The notes under the pieces were generated by a model. The model had not been told where the DNA came from. It searched no databases and worked only from the letters and a program-made list of their open reading frames with translations. From Ornithodoros turicata (Eukaryota > Arthropoda > Arachnida > Ixodida > Argasidae), in NCBI RefSeq assembly GCF_037126465.1, contig NC_088210.1, forward strand, positions 12,050,011 to 12,114,010: a stretch of DNA of 64,000 bases, read 5' to 3'. Both the position numbers and the translations under genes were made by a program. Positions 32,927-42,200 of the stretch are shown here, piece by piece; positions within the stretch are counted from its first letter, which is position 1; every line of letters starts with the position of its first letter.

Positions 32927-33158
32927 CACTCTTTAAAATGAACTTCACCACATAGCACGCTCCTAGCCAAACATCATCCCGAATGACAACGTTCTCGTTT
33001 TGTTGAAAACGGGAGGCGGAGCCTATTCTGTGCTCATTATGCACGGCACAGAATACGCTCCGCCTCCCGGTTTCAACAAATCAGGGGCGAGAACGTTGTC
33101 ATTCGGGATGATGGTTGGCTAGGAGCGTGCTATGTGGTGAAGTTCATTTCTAAGAGTG
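32927..33158. mobile_element. Palindromic MITE, family P subtype P2
   Basis: Left flank TA, right flank TT. Core GACAACGTTCTCG on the left and GCGAGAACGTTGTCATTCGG on the right. Loop CATTATGCACGGCAC. The left arm lost about 8 bp (CCCCTGAT). Confidence 0.93.
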
Positions 33159-33159
33159 T

Positions 33160-33580
33160 TGATAGAGAAAGCCTTGCTTACTCGTCGGTGTGACGTAACA
33201 ACTAAGAGTATAAGCCAATCAGGATCGTGTTTTCAACTACCGTAACTAATCAGGAAACATGCTTTCAATGGTCGTAGCCATGGAGACGAGCCAGTGTCAG
33301 CCGCATGGGCAGCAACTGTCGTCTGCGAGTAGTGGACGTCCCCGCATACTGAGCGGGAAAACAAAATAAAGCGCAAAACGGTACCATATTTTCCTCAAGA
33401 TTGAGTTTTCTGGAAAGCGTGTTGGCGCTTTTAGTCTACAGGTTCAAATTTGCGAGGTTGGCTGCAACCATTTGCGAGTCACTTGGATTCGCAGAACGGC
33501 GAATAGCAGTAGGAGACGAATCCTGAAGGAGAAAGACGAGGCGTTAAGTGTCTGTATCTAGGTGGCGCTGCCAATACGCT
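33160..33580 (+). repeat. Unclassified dispersed repeat, partner at 19430-19860
   Basis: Starts within a few bases of the P element's right end. Shares GACGTAACAACTAAGAGT, CAGGATCGTGTTTTCAA, GTCCCCGCATACT, AATAAAGCGCAAAACGGTA and TAGGTGGCGCTG with 19430-19860. Confidence 0.7.
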
Positions 33581-33968
33581 CTGCAAGTAGGTCACTCTTG
33601 CGCGCAGCTCCTCAGTTCCCCACTTTCCCTCAGCCTCTGACGTAACCTAAGGCGGCACATGATTGGCCGTCCCCCAGCACAACAAACTGGACGCGGAGAG
33701 CCCACGTGGGAAGGAAGCAACGAAGTAACCGCGCAACCACAACATCGAGCACGTTGGTTACTCCGCGCCGACCGGTGAGTGGAGGAACGCTGCCCACGTG
33801 ATTTCTCCGCCCATTTTCCCCTCCCCTGGGCAGAAGTTCAACTTGTACTGCGTATACGCTACGACAGTACGTCTCTGCGCGGGGGAGAGGGTCAATGTTG
33901 GAGGAACCACGTGACGAGATGTCTGGCCCACTCTCAAGGCATCAATAGTAAATTTTAGGGATAGCGCA
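33581..33968. other. Unannotated; partly repeated at 42022-42200
   Basis: GTCTCTGCGCGGGGGAG (33871), GGAACCACGTGACGAGATGTC and CTCAAGG also occur at 42045-42200, where a SINE splits them. Identity of the repeat is unknown. Confidence 0.5.
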
Positions 33969-34218
33969 CACTCTAAAAACTGAACTTCACCGCATAGCAC
34001 GCTCTGAGCCAACCATTGCCACGAATGATTGGGTTATCGCTTCTGATTCGAGGAGAGAGAGAGAGGCGTACGCCTTTTTGTGTCATTTATCATATATCCA
34101 AATTGACACAAAAAGGCGTACGCCTCCCTCTCTCCTCGAATCAGAAGCGATAACCGTATCATTCGTGGCAATGGTTGGCTCAGAGCGTGCTATGCGGTGA
34201 AGTTCAGTTTTTAGAGTG
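33969..34218. mobile_element. Palindromic MITE, family P subtype P3, CA flanks
   Basis: CA lies outside both ends. Termini CACTCTAAAAACTGAACTTC and TTCAGTTTTTAGAGTG. Core GGGTTATCGCTTCTGATTCG. The stem carries GTGTCATTTATC…AATTGACAC. Confidence 0.94.
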
Positions 34219-35449
34219 CAAGGGACAGCGTGGTGGTTCTCCGCAATGCCCAAAGCTCTGGTTGTGCCTTGCGCATGCGCAGGACCACTAAGGCTATCCC
34301 TTACGTACGCAAGGGCGACAGCGTACGATACACTAAAACTCGCACACAACGGGGCATCCCTAGACGGGCGCGGTTCCCTGCATCGGCCCACAGAACAAAA
34401 TCACGTGCACAATAGCGGTGAGAGGGAAACTACGCAGCTACGCAGAGAGATGACCTATATACTTGCACAGCGTATTGTACTTCCACTTTTCGTAGGAATA
34501 AGGCGCCTCCTTCTCATGACTGCCTTCATGGCATGAACCCATCGCAATTCTCCTAAAGCTCTCTTTTTCTGTCATCACGTTAGGCAAAACCTGTACCGTA
34601 CAAGGAAAAATGAAACGCACGGAAATGCTGGCGATTACGTAAAACTCTCTTATTATTATCTAACACGACGTCCCCGCTTTCTCCCGCTCTAAGTTCACCA
34701 CTAATCTCCTTTTCAAGCGGCTGCGGGAATTCATTTTGGAGAGAGCACATCTGCTTTCGCACACTTTTCTGCGAAGGATTCTTAAGTAAAAAAAAAAAAA
34801 AAAAAAGAAGAGAATAAAAACAATAAAATAAAACATATGCGGGATATAAAAAGCAATTGGTCGCGAAAGAAATCTGCCTATCGAGCATTATCCCGACGGC
34901 ACAGCGCGAACCAGCGCCCTCCCTTTTCGTCGTCTCGTACAATCCTTTCTGGAAATCGCGTTCGTGTTCGCCGTGGGAGACCGGGGAAATTTGTCGAAAT
35001 GTCGCCGGCATCCAGCGGACGAGGGTTCTTGTAAGGCGGGCGGCCTGCGCCGGTTGTACGGTATCAGCAGAAAAAAAGTCTTTTTGTTTGAAAAAGTTCG
35101 CCGACACCGTCATTGTCTGCGGCGTCGAGATCTCCGTTTCGAATGAAAGGTCGCGGGGCGTGCTTTGAAATGTGTTTGTGTCCCATTGGGGGCGACAGAA
35201 AGAACGGTTTGAATGAACGGCGTCGACGAAGCGGGTGACACCGTCGAGTGTTTGGAGTCGGCCATTAAGCACCTATTATCGAACAAGCAGAAGAAAGGGA
35301 GTTTGTGTTCAGGGATTTATCTCCCTTTTCAAAAAAATTCGGATTTCATGGCCGCAACGGCAGTTAAGGATGCGGGTTTAAGTGACATTCAAGCGAAGAT
35401 GAATGGGATTGTAACTTATTTCAAGCGGCAGGCTGAATAGCTATTCTAA
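34219..35449. other. No gene recognised
   Basis: A minus frame of 230 codons (34580-35272) contains a long Phe run from the A-run at 34788-34806 and no domain. A plus frame (35213-35440, MNGVDEAGDTVECLES…) is compact and charged but unrecognised. Several overlapping frames argue for composition rather than coding. Confidence 0.3.
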
Positions 35450-35582
35450 AATGCAGGATTTCAGTTCTGCGCCATCAACTGCGTCGAATGATGCAGTCGC
35501 CGCTTCTGATTCGAAGAGAGAGCTGGGCGTACGCCTCTTTGTTGCAATTGCCATGCAGCCAATTGGTAACAAAAAGGCACCA
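35450..35582. mobile_element. Truncated family P subtype P3 copy
   Basis: GATGCAGTCGCCGCTTCTG, ATTCGAAGAGAGAGC, GGGCGTACGCC and an AATTGCCATGCAGCCAATT loop, cut off where the next copy begins. Confidence 0.65.
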
Positions 35583-35584
35583 TG

Positions 35585-35832
35585 CACTCTTAAAAATGTA
35601 CTTCACCGCATAGCACGCTCCTAGCCAACCATCATCTCGAATGATATCGTTATCTGCCCTGATTTGTTGAAAACGAGAGGCGTACGCCTTTTTGTGACAC
35701 TTATGCTGTTCATAATTGTCACAGAAATGGCGTACGCCTCCCGTTTTCAACAAATAAGGCGATATAACGATATCATTCGAGATTATGTTTGGCTAGGAGC
35801 GTGCTATGCGGTGAAGTTCATTTTTAAGAGTG
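35585..35832 (-). mobile_element. Palindromic MITE, family P subtype P1, TG flanks
   Basis: TG lies outside both ends. Normal termini. Core GATATCGTTATCTGCCCTG on the left and CGATATAACGATATCATTC on the right. Loop CTTATGCTGTTCATAA. Confidence 0.94.
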
Positions 35833-35835
35833 TGC

Positions 35836-36080
35836 ATCGTCCCGAATGGCACAGTTCTGTCCCCTGATCTGTGCAGAACGGGAGAGTACGGTTTTCTGTG
35901 ACACATGCAGTTATGTAATTTGTCACAAAAGGGGGAGGGTAATGTCTCAATCGGTTGGCCGTTGTTGGTCACAAAAAGCCGTATGCCCGGCGCTTTCCAC
36001 AAATCACGAGTGATAACGGTATCATACTTTGCAATTTTTGGTGTTCAGCGTGTCATATGGTGAGGTTCTGTTAAAAGAGT
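35836..36080. mobile_element. Degenerate family P copy with SINE-like insert
   Basis: TCCCGAATGGCACAGTTCTG, TGTGACACATGCAG…TTTGTCACA, then GGGGGAGGGTAATGTCTCAA and GGCCGTTGTTGGTCAC (S2-like). It then resumes with CACAAATCACGAGTGATAAC and ATGGTGAGGTTCTGTTAAAAGAG. Confidence 0.6.
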
Positions 36081-36732
36081 AAAAACACAGAGGGTGGTGC
36101 GGCGAAGGTGAATGCGATGGAGTGAAGAGATGGGGTAAAAACAAGGTTGTTGCGGCGGTGACGACGGTTTCGGCTTGCCGTTGTTGGCCTCAGTGACATG
36201 GACAGTGCCACGTCTGTAGCCGGGAGGAGATGAGATATGACGTGAAATGAGATGTTGAAATGGTGTCGATCGACAGTTAAAGGGGTTGGGACACCTTCAT
36301 AGATGCGGTTCATTACATCATGGACTGCACGCAAGAATACTGGGGAGATGTTTAACGCAAAGTAACTAAAAAGAGAAGGTAAAGGTTCGCCACGTTGAAG
36401 ACTTGCTATTCTCAAAATCTATCAAGCAAACACAAGGAGATACAAGCAGCTGAGACACAAAAAAATTATGAAAAAAAAAACAGAATAAACAGCTCCTTCA
36501 CTAAATCTGAATACTGAGGAAAAATAGTCATTCTTTCAAGTGTCGTGCTTAGCGAAATACAACACACTCCCGAAGAAAGCACAGACGTCAGGGCTCAGAG
36601 TCGCGTCCATTCCCATTGGCAGCCGTAAGCACGTGACTTCCCGTGCGCTGCCTCACTGGCGGCGGCGAGGGTTGTGACGTCAGAGGCGTATCGGTTTCGG
36701 TATTCGCGGTTCCCATATTATCCGATTCTATT
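36081..36732. other. No gene recognised; S1/S2-like trace
   Basis: GGTTTCGGCTTGCCGTTGTTGG and CTCAGTGACATGGACAGTGC near 36168-36210 resemble an inverted SINE tail. Nothing else is recognised. Confidence 0.35.
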
Positions 36733-36735
36733 ATA

Positions 36736-37264
36736 CCCTAGTCAGACGGTAATCTTAAGGCCGTTAGCGGAACGGCCGTAACTTCACCTGTAGCCCAACC
36801 ATATAATTCCGAATGACATCGTTCTCTGCCCTGATTTGTTGAAAATGGGAGGCGTACATCTTTTTTATGACAATTACTATACAGTCATAAAAAAAGGTCT
36901 ACGCCTTCCATTTTCAACAAACCAGGCCAGGGCAAAAAACGATGTCATTCGGAATGGTGCACTCATAGAAATGAACTTCACCACATAGCACGCTCCTAGC
37001 CAACCATCATCCCGAATGACAACGTTCTCGCCCCTGATTTGCTGAAAACGGGAGGAGGAGCCTATTTTGTGCCATTATGCACGGCACAAAATAGGCTCCT
37101 CCTCCCGTTTTCAACAAATCAGGGGCGAGAACGTTGTCATTCGGGATGATGGTTGGCTAGGAGAGTGCTATGTGGTGAAGTTCGTTTTTAAGAGTGTGGT
37201 TGGACTACAGGTGAAGTTACGGCCGTTCCGCTAACGGCCTTAAGATTACCGTCTGACTAGGGTA
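36736..37264. mobile_element. Foldback element with CCCTAGTCAGACGG termini
   Basis: Termini CCCTAGTCAGACGGTAATC and GATTACCGTCTGACTAGGG, about 55 bp, with TA on both sides. Inside both arms lie ACTTCACCTGTAG…CCAACCAT and then the family P core (GAATGACATCGTTCTCTGCCC, GGCGTACATC, and its inverse). It therefore shares its core with family P but has different ends. A P2 copy (36960-37196) is nested in its right arm. Confidence 0.85.
36960..37196. mobile_element. Nested palindromic MITE, family P subtype P2, TG flanks
   Basis: TG on both sides. Inserted in the right arm of the CCCTAGTCAGACGG element. Removing it with one TG restores GGAATGGTGGTTGGACTAC, which pairs with the left arm. The two arms of the insert are almost identical. 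Confidence 0.95.
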
Positions 37265-37377
37265 TTAAACTCTTCGCTGTGGAACTTTCAATGCAGGTTC
37301 ACATCGGTGCAAAGGAACCGCACTTTACGTTTATCTGGGGTAACGTGGAATGACCTGTCGCAACCCCCTTTAAGTAA

Positions 37378-37706
37378 AGTAAAAAATAGAGCTCTCCGCC
37401 AAGTAATTGCAGTTATCGCTTCTTATCTGAGGATCGGGCGTGGTGTACACCTTTTTGTGGCAGTTACCATAACTGCATAAGTGTCGCAAAAAGAAGTAAT
37501 AGGCGTAAAAGGCTACTCGAGATGTGTTACGCGGTGAAGTTCTGTTTTAAGGAACGCCCTTTTGTGACAATTTAGCCATACGGTAATTGTCCCAAAAAAA
37601 GGCGTACGCCTCTCATTCACAACAAATCAGCAAAAATAAAAGCATAATTCTGAGTTGCGGTTGGACCTGTGAGCCGGCTGCGCAGTGGAAGTTTTTCTTA
37701 AAAGAT
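37378..37706. mobile_element. Degenerate family P sequences
   Basis: Two decayed copies in tandem: AGTTATCGCTTCTTATCTG with GTTACGCGGTGAAGTTCTG, then TTTTGTGACAATTTAGCC, GGCGTACGCCTCTCATTC and TTCTTAAAAGATG. Confidence 0.55.
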
Positions 37707-37970
37707 GCTGGTGACTTTCACATTGTGTTGCCATAATTTTCATATACGACGAACGACAGGGCAGGTACATTTACTTTCCTAGGCCCCATAGGAAAATGTA
37801 TTGAACACTGCATACAAACAATTCAACCTGGGGCTAAATTGAAGCTTATGTAGTTGCTCGTAGTATTAAGATGCTCCTAGTTACATAATAGACATAAATC
37901 CACATGCACAATATGCATAAGGCAGCCGTCAACAGAAGTAGGAACACTAATAAACGATTGTGTATATCAA

Positions 37971-38185
37971 TGGGAGGGGGGGGGATATATTTATTAGACG
38001 AAAAGAAAGGAAAAAACCGAGGGAAAGATCAGCCAAACAAGACGTCAGCTTGCTATTCCAGAAATAAATAAATAAATAAATAAATAAAATTGAGAAATAA
38101 TAAATAAAAAGAAAAGAAAAGAATGAAAGAAAGGAAGAAATAGGAAGGAATAAGAAAGAAATAAATAAATAAAGCAAATTAAGAA
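37971..38185 (-). mobile_element. 5'-truncated LINE tail with poly-C end
   Basis: Minus strand contains GGAATAGCAAGCTGACGTC, TTGTTTGGCTGATCTTTCCC, and AATAAATATATCCCCCCCCC. It is preceded by an (ATAA/GAAA)n stretch. Same 3' end as the LINE at 4681-6700. Confidence 0.7.
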
Positions 38186-38764
38186 ATAAGAAATAAATAT
38201 CAAGCGATAAACCAGTAAAAGTTGTCAGAGCGAAGGACAGCGACAGCGAAGGACAAGGACCTGTGCAATGCGGCGGACGCTCCTTTTTCTTTTAAGCACA
38301 CGAGTTTGGCTTGAAGGACGGGTCAACCATCGTACAAAGCGCAATAGAAAGCAAAAGCGTCGATCCCCGCTGGAGAAGGTGCTTGACCGTTAGCCAGAAC
38401 ACTCGTTACAGCTGCAGCTGAGCTTGTTACTTGAACGCGCGAATCCGTCAGAAGTTTGTGTGAAAGTCGTTCCCATTTCACGTCCTGTCCTTGTCGTTTG
38501 CTTTCGACGCCACGTTTATTTACTTTTTTTTTTCTCAACACAAAGCAGACCGTCTCCCCCGAGAAAGAAAGTCGACCTGAAAATGCTTTCCTTTTCTTTT
38601 GCTCGACAAGACGAATGGCCCTAAACGAGGTTGCTTCCAGACGAATACAACAGTCGCAAAGAGATCTTGATTGTCGCGCTGTGATCCGGCTGCATACGTT
38701 TAGCATGTCCAGAAGTCCCAATGGTGTTGTGGAGGAAGAGCCAGAGAGAGACCTGACGTTACCC
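38186..38764. other. No gene recognised
   Basis: Opposed frames at 38323-38721 (minus) and 38456-38824 (plus) overlap completely. Neither has a known motif. Confidence 0.35.
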
Positions 38765-39220
38765 TATACAATAGGGGTGCCCAGAGGGGGTGCCGAACTC
38801 ATTGGTGTCCGCGGGCCGCATTGAGTCATAAGGGAACTACGCGGGCCGTATATCACGGCTTTGGGGTGCTTGTTTCAGATATAGACGACACAACGCAGAA
38901 CTTAAAACGACATAAAACGTGATACTTAGCGTTGCTCAACAGGGTCAGCAATCCTCTTTATTTGCTGTGTCATAAGGAAACTTGGCATCTCTTGTTTTTA
39001 ACTATTCCGTCAACATCGTGTGAAAGTGATTGCGCAATTGCGTTGAGGTGTTCGTTTGTTAGTTCTGAGCGTAAATTTAACTTATTCAGGTTCACAACAG
39101 AAAAGTCCTGCTCGCAGACGTATGTTGATGCAGTTGTCCCGCGAAATAAATCCGCGAATTATTATTGTTATTACACGTATGTTGTACCGAACATGGACAG
39201 ACTTGTCCGCGACAACGTAC
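38765..39220 (-). mobile_element. hAT transposon remnant (3' end)
   Basis: Ends at the left with CAATAGGGGTGCCCAG and GTCCGCGGGCCGCATTGAGT, the kind of terminus and subterminal sequence seen in hAT elements of the GTF2IRD2/Charlie type. The transposase C-terminus lies at 38940-39137. The 5' part is missing and the region to the right is other repeat DNA. Confidence 0.7.
38977..39129 (-). pseudogene. hAT transposase C-terminal dimerisation segment
   Basis: Minus-strand translation reads ASTYVCEQDFSVVNLNKLNL, then RSELTNEHLNAIAQSL, and stops after KNKRCQVSL. The pattern (S/T)-x-(C)-E-x-x-F-S…N…K…R…L…E-x-L is the hAT family C-terminal dimerisation region, which helps transposase subunits pair. 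Roughly 50 residues remain of a protein normally 500-700 long. The catalytic DDE residues are absent, so it is dead. The frame is open within this segment. Confidence 0.8.
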
Positions 39221-39320
39221 CGTAATTTCACACGTATAAGCCGCACCGCAGATAAGCCGCAGGACCCGTTTTTAGGAACGTTTTGATAATTTTCGGACGG
39301 ACAAGCCGCACGCGCAGATA
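39221..39320. repeat. Repeat with tandem ATAAGCCGC words
   Basis: CGTAATTTCACACGTATAAGCCGC, GCAGATAAGCCGCAGGACC and GCGCAGATAAGCCGCGAG. This motif set is common in unclassified DNA transposon remnants. It sits beside the hAT fragment. Confidence 0.5.
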
Positions 39321-39675
39321 AGCCGCGAGCAATACGACATGACTCATTTATGAAACAAAGGAGACCATAGAGAAGGTCATAAACCCTGTGGTCCATACTC
39401 CGGGGTCGGCATCGTATACAACAAGGGAGGTCAGTTCTGTAGTATTCTACCAAGATCGGGTTGTGCCGTTGTGTGTTTTTCATGGATCGACAGGTTAGTG
39501 GCGTTCAGAAGACATGAATTACTGTCACTACTTTGGTTAAACTGCTGCGGGAAGGCACCAGGAATGTCAGTCGATCCAATGTGGGCGCTCCACTGTTACG
39601 CATTGTTCGTGCATTGGCAGGGCTGTGCTGCCCTATTAGCCCTTTCGTTAAAAACAGCGCATGACGAAAATACCA

Positions 39676-39829
39676 CACTCTTAAAATTGAACTTCACCGC
39701 GTAGCACGCTCCTAGCCAACCATCATCTCGAATGATATCGTTATCTGCCCTAGTTTGTTGAAAACAGGAGGTGTACGCCTTTTTTGTGACACTTATGCTG
39801 TTCATAATTGTCACAAAAAAGGGATACGT
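39676..39829 (-). mobile_element. Left half of a family P subtype P1 copy
   Basis: CACTCTTAAAATTGAACTTC through the loop CTTATGCTGTTCATAA and TGTCACAAAAAAGGG, where it is cut by a TA microsatellite. Confidence 0.88.
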
Positions 39830-39836
39830 CTGCATA

Positions 39837-39862
39837 TACATATATATATATATATATATATA
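39837..39862. repeat. (TA)n microsatellite
   Basis: Alternating TA following CATATACA. Confidence 0.9.
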
Positions 39863-40060
39863 AATATGTATAGCTGAAATGAAAATTGAAACACAGACTA
39901 CGAAGGTACGGGAAGTAAGAAAAAAAAAGGGATAATTTATTTACATTTAAGATACTTGGAATGCTAAAAGGGTTGTCCACGTTACGGCGGAAGCTCCGCC
40001 TTCGTCAGGACAAAAATATGTCAGCGATACACAGAGCTTATAAAGGCTCGCATAGTGACG
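39863..40060. mobile_element. Insert between two (TA)n tracts, possible Penelope-like
   Basis: About 200 bp bounded on both sides by TA repeats. It contains ACGGCGGAAGCTCCGCC, a GC-rich hairpin followed by TTCGTCAGGAC. Hairpins like this and insertion in AT-rich DNA are seen in Penelope-like elements, but no protein is present to confirm it. Confidence 0.4.
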
Positions 40061-40088
40061 TATATATATATATATATATATCTATATC
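40061..40088. repeat. (TA)n microsatellite
   Basis: Second TA tract, ending TATATCTATATC. Confidence 0.9.
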
Positions 40089-40769
40089 AAGTGCTTTTCC
40101 AGCCGTCCCTATTGCTTGGGGCTGAACCACTTTTACTCTTCATGAGAACTCTCAACTTTTTTAGACCTATCGGCTATTTAAACGTTTAATAGTTAAGTTT
40201 GAAGCGAGCCGTACTAGCGTCAGCTTGTCACGTGATTGCACGTCCATCCACAATGTTCTGATCCCTCTATAGAGGATACATGTTGCACTCGCACTGCAGT
40301 CTCTCCATGTGTATTTAACTGAGAGGTAAAGGATATTGAGAAACCGCGTGCTGGCTGGGAGCGAAGATCGCGAGAGTCGCATATCGATTTATGCGATTAG
40401 TGCGCGCGAAGAAAGAAAAAAAAAAAGAGAGAGAGAGAGAACAAAGTGTCCCATTGTTGCGAAAGTTTTGTCTAGGGAGGAAGTTTTGCAGCGTGCGGAT
40501 GACTGTGATGGGTGAGACAGCCCCCTGCACTTTGAAAGAAGCGTCGTATCGTTTGGATCACGAGAATGCGTCGCCGCAGGAAGGGCTTCATGCGATGTGG
40601 GATCAATCTGGCGTTTGAAGGATACTCTTATCTTTTAATCTGTACGGGCACATTTCAGGACAGGCTCGCAAATGTGCGCGTTTGGATTTTGGCGCGAGCC
40701 TTTCTGTGGTCATTAACGCTAATGCGAAGGGCCCCAAAACTGCATTCCAGGGATTCCATTGCTGCTCCC
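40089..40769. other. No gene recognised; (GA)n at 40426-40440
   Basis: Overlapping frames at 40315-40530 (minus) and 40391-40868 (plus) give no known motif. Confidence 0.35.
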
Positions 40770-40932
40770 TCACACTCTACGAAGAAAAAAAAAAGGTGTA
40801 AAATGGAGAGTAATTGCAGCTTCTATAGTCGCCTAGATTGCCAATTACTCCCCATTTTAGTCCCCTAACCCCTAATTTTGTCCCCAAAAGGAGTAAAGTT
40901 ACTCCTTTTTCTTTTCTTTTTCTTAGGGTGCA
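40770..40932. mobile_element. Small foldback MITE, TAATTGC type
   Basis: CACTCTACGAAGAAAAAAAA on the left and TTCTTTTTCTTAGGGTG on the right. GGAGAGTAATTGC and GCCAATTACTCCCC pair inside. Flank TA is not evident. Ends resemble the CACT-type MITEs here. Confidence 0.55.
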
Positions 40933-41129
40933 GGGGGGAGTATACTTCCCTGTTTGTTTGTTTTTTGTTTTGCAACCTCGAACTTTCTCAGAGTGCCCAA
41001 TACAGCTCGTCTACCAATGCATATACATGTACCCGCATCTTTTTTTTTTTCGTTCGGGTGATTTTTTTTTGAAGAGAGAAAAAAAACAAAAAAACTGACC
41101 TCTCTCATCACTTAAGAAGAAGATGTACT

Positions 41130-41218
41130 CACTGGCGTAATCAAAGGGGGGGGGGGGGTTCATGTAAAGTCCCCATATAGAACCCCTCGCGAAATATTTT
41201 TCTGGCTCTACGCCGCTG
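41130..41218. mobile_element. Small hAT MITE, 89 bp
   Basis: Ends CACTGGCGTAATCAAAG and CTGGCTCTACGCCGCTG are inverted relatives. GATGTACT (41122-41129) and CATGTACC (41219-41226) match at 6 of 8. A G-run fills part of the interior. Confidence 0.6.
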
Positions 41219-41240
41219 CATGTACCCATAAACATGTGTA

Positions 41241-41266
41241 CATACATACATACATACATACATACA
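41241..41266. repeat. (CATA)n microsatellite
   Basis: Six or more CATA units. Confidence 0.85.
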
Positions 41267-41414
41267 GCATATAACCCTCCCCCCTTCGAAGCACGGCTAC
41301 CCTCCAGAGGTCGATATCTGGGGAGATTACTACGGCGTGCGCCGCAGATTTTCAGCATATCCGAAGAGGAAACGAGCATACGTCCCAACAACATCTTCCT
41401 GTGTCTCTGCTATA

Positions 41415-41928
41415 CCGGGTGTTTCACCTAACGTGATAAAACAAATTTAAATGGCGACGTACCCTCCGGAGGATTGTGGGACTTTCGGCAATTACCTTCT
41501 GGAAACTTTGTGCCACAATTAAGGAAGGCTTTGGACAATTTTTAATTGAGGAAAATTTATTTTCTTCAATTAAACTTTGAAAATTATCGAGCGAACCTCA
41601 CTTTTTTTTTTGCGAAAATCAAGCAGGCGGGGCTAAAGCGTAATTTCCACGATTTTTTTTTCGACTATTTCTGTTGCGATACTGTGCGTAGTTTTTGTTG
41701 TGTCTGCCGTTATACGTGGAGGACTTCATATTCCGTAAAAAAAGTGAGGATCGCTTTGCAATTTTCAAAGTTCAATTGACAAAAATAAATTTCCCCCAAT
41801 TGAAAATTGTCCAATGCTTTCCTAAACGGTGGCAAAACTTCCCAGAAGGAAATTGCCGAAAGTCCCAGAATCCTCCGGCGAGTGCGTCGGCTGTTATAAT
41901 TTCTTATCACTTTAGGTGCAACACACTG
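41415..41928. mobile_element. Large foldback element, CCGGGTGTTTCACC ends
   Basis: TA flanks both ends. Left CCGGGTGTTTCACCTAACGTG and right TTTAGGTGCAACACACTG are inverted with a few changes. Further pairs are CCTCCGGAGGATT/AATCCTCCGG, GGACTTTCGGCAATT/AATTGCCGAAAGTCC and AAGGCTTTGGACAATTTTTAATTG and its inverse. Arms are about 190 bp with a non-coding middle. A left half of the same family is at 60638-60833. Confidence 0.85.
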
Positions 41929-42021
41929 TACATTGCCTGTTATTTTCGCGTTGTGCTTTATGGACTTCCTTTTGTGACGTTTACAATACTTTTTATCGAC
42001 TGAACCTAATACCTGCTTCGC

Positions 42022-42200
42022 CGTATACGTACGCTTCAAAGTCTGTCTCTGCGCGGGGGAGGGGTACAGTTTGGGGGGGGGGGGGGTCGAGGTAGCTTGC
42101 CGTTGTGGGCCGCACTCAAGTGAGCATCGTAACGACTATAGCAAAAAAAAAAAAAAAGTTTGGAGACACCACGTGACGAAGTGTCTCTCCAATCACAAGG
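42022..42200. repeat. Unclassified repeat shared with 33840-33930
   Basis: CGTATACGTACGC, GTCTCTGCGCGGGGGAG and, after the SINE, GACACCACGTGACGAAGTGTC correspond to 33850-33925. Confidence 0.55.
42075..42156 (-). mobile_element. S2 SINE with 7-bp TSD
   Basis: G-run, TCGAGGTAGCTTGCCGTTG, GGCCGCACTCAAGTGAGC, ATCGTAACGACTATAGC, then an A-run. AGTTTGG stands on both sides (42068-42074 and 42157-42163), and it splits the repeat known unbroken from 33870-33925. On the minus strand the element ends in poly-C. Confidence 0.8.

Noticed and set aside
34580..35272. Minus-strand frame of 230 codons as a gene
   Set aside because: Contains a long Phe run from an A-run, overlaps several opposed frames and shows no domain.
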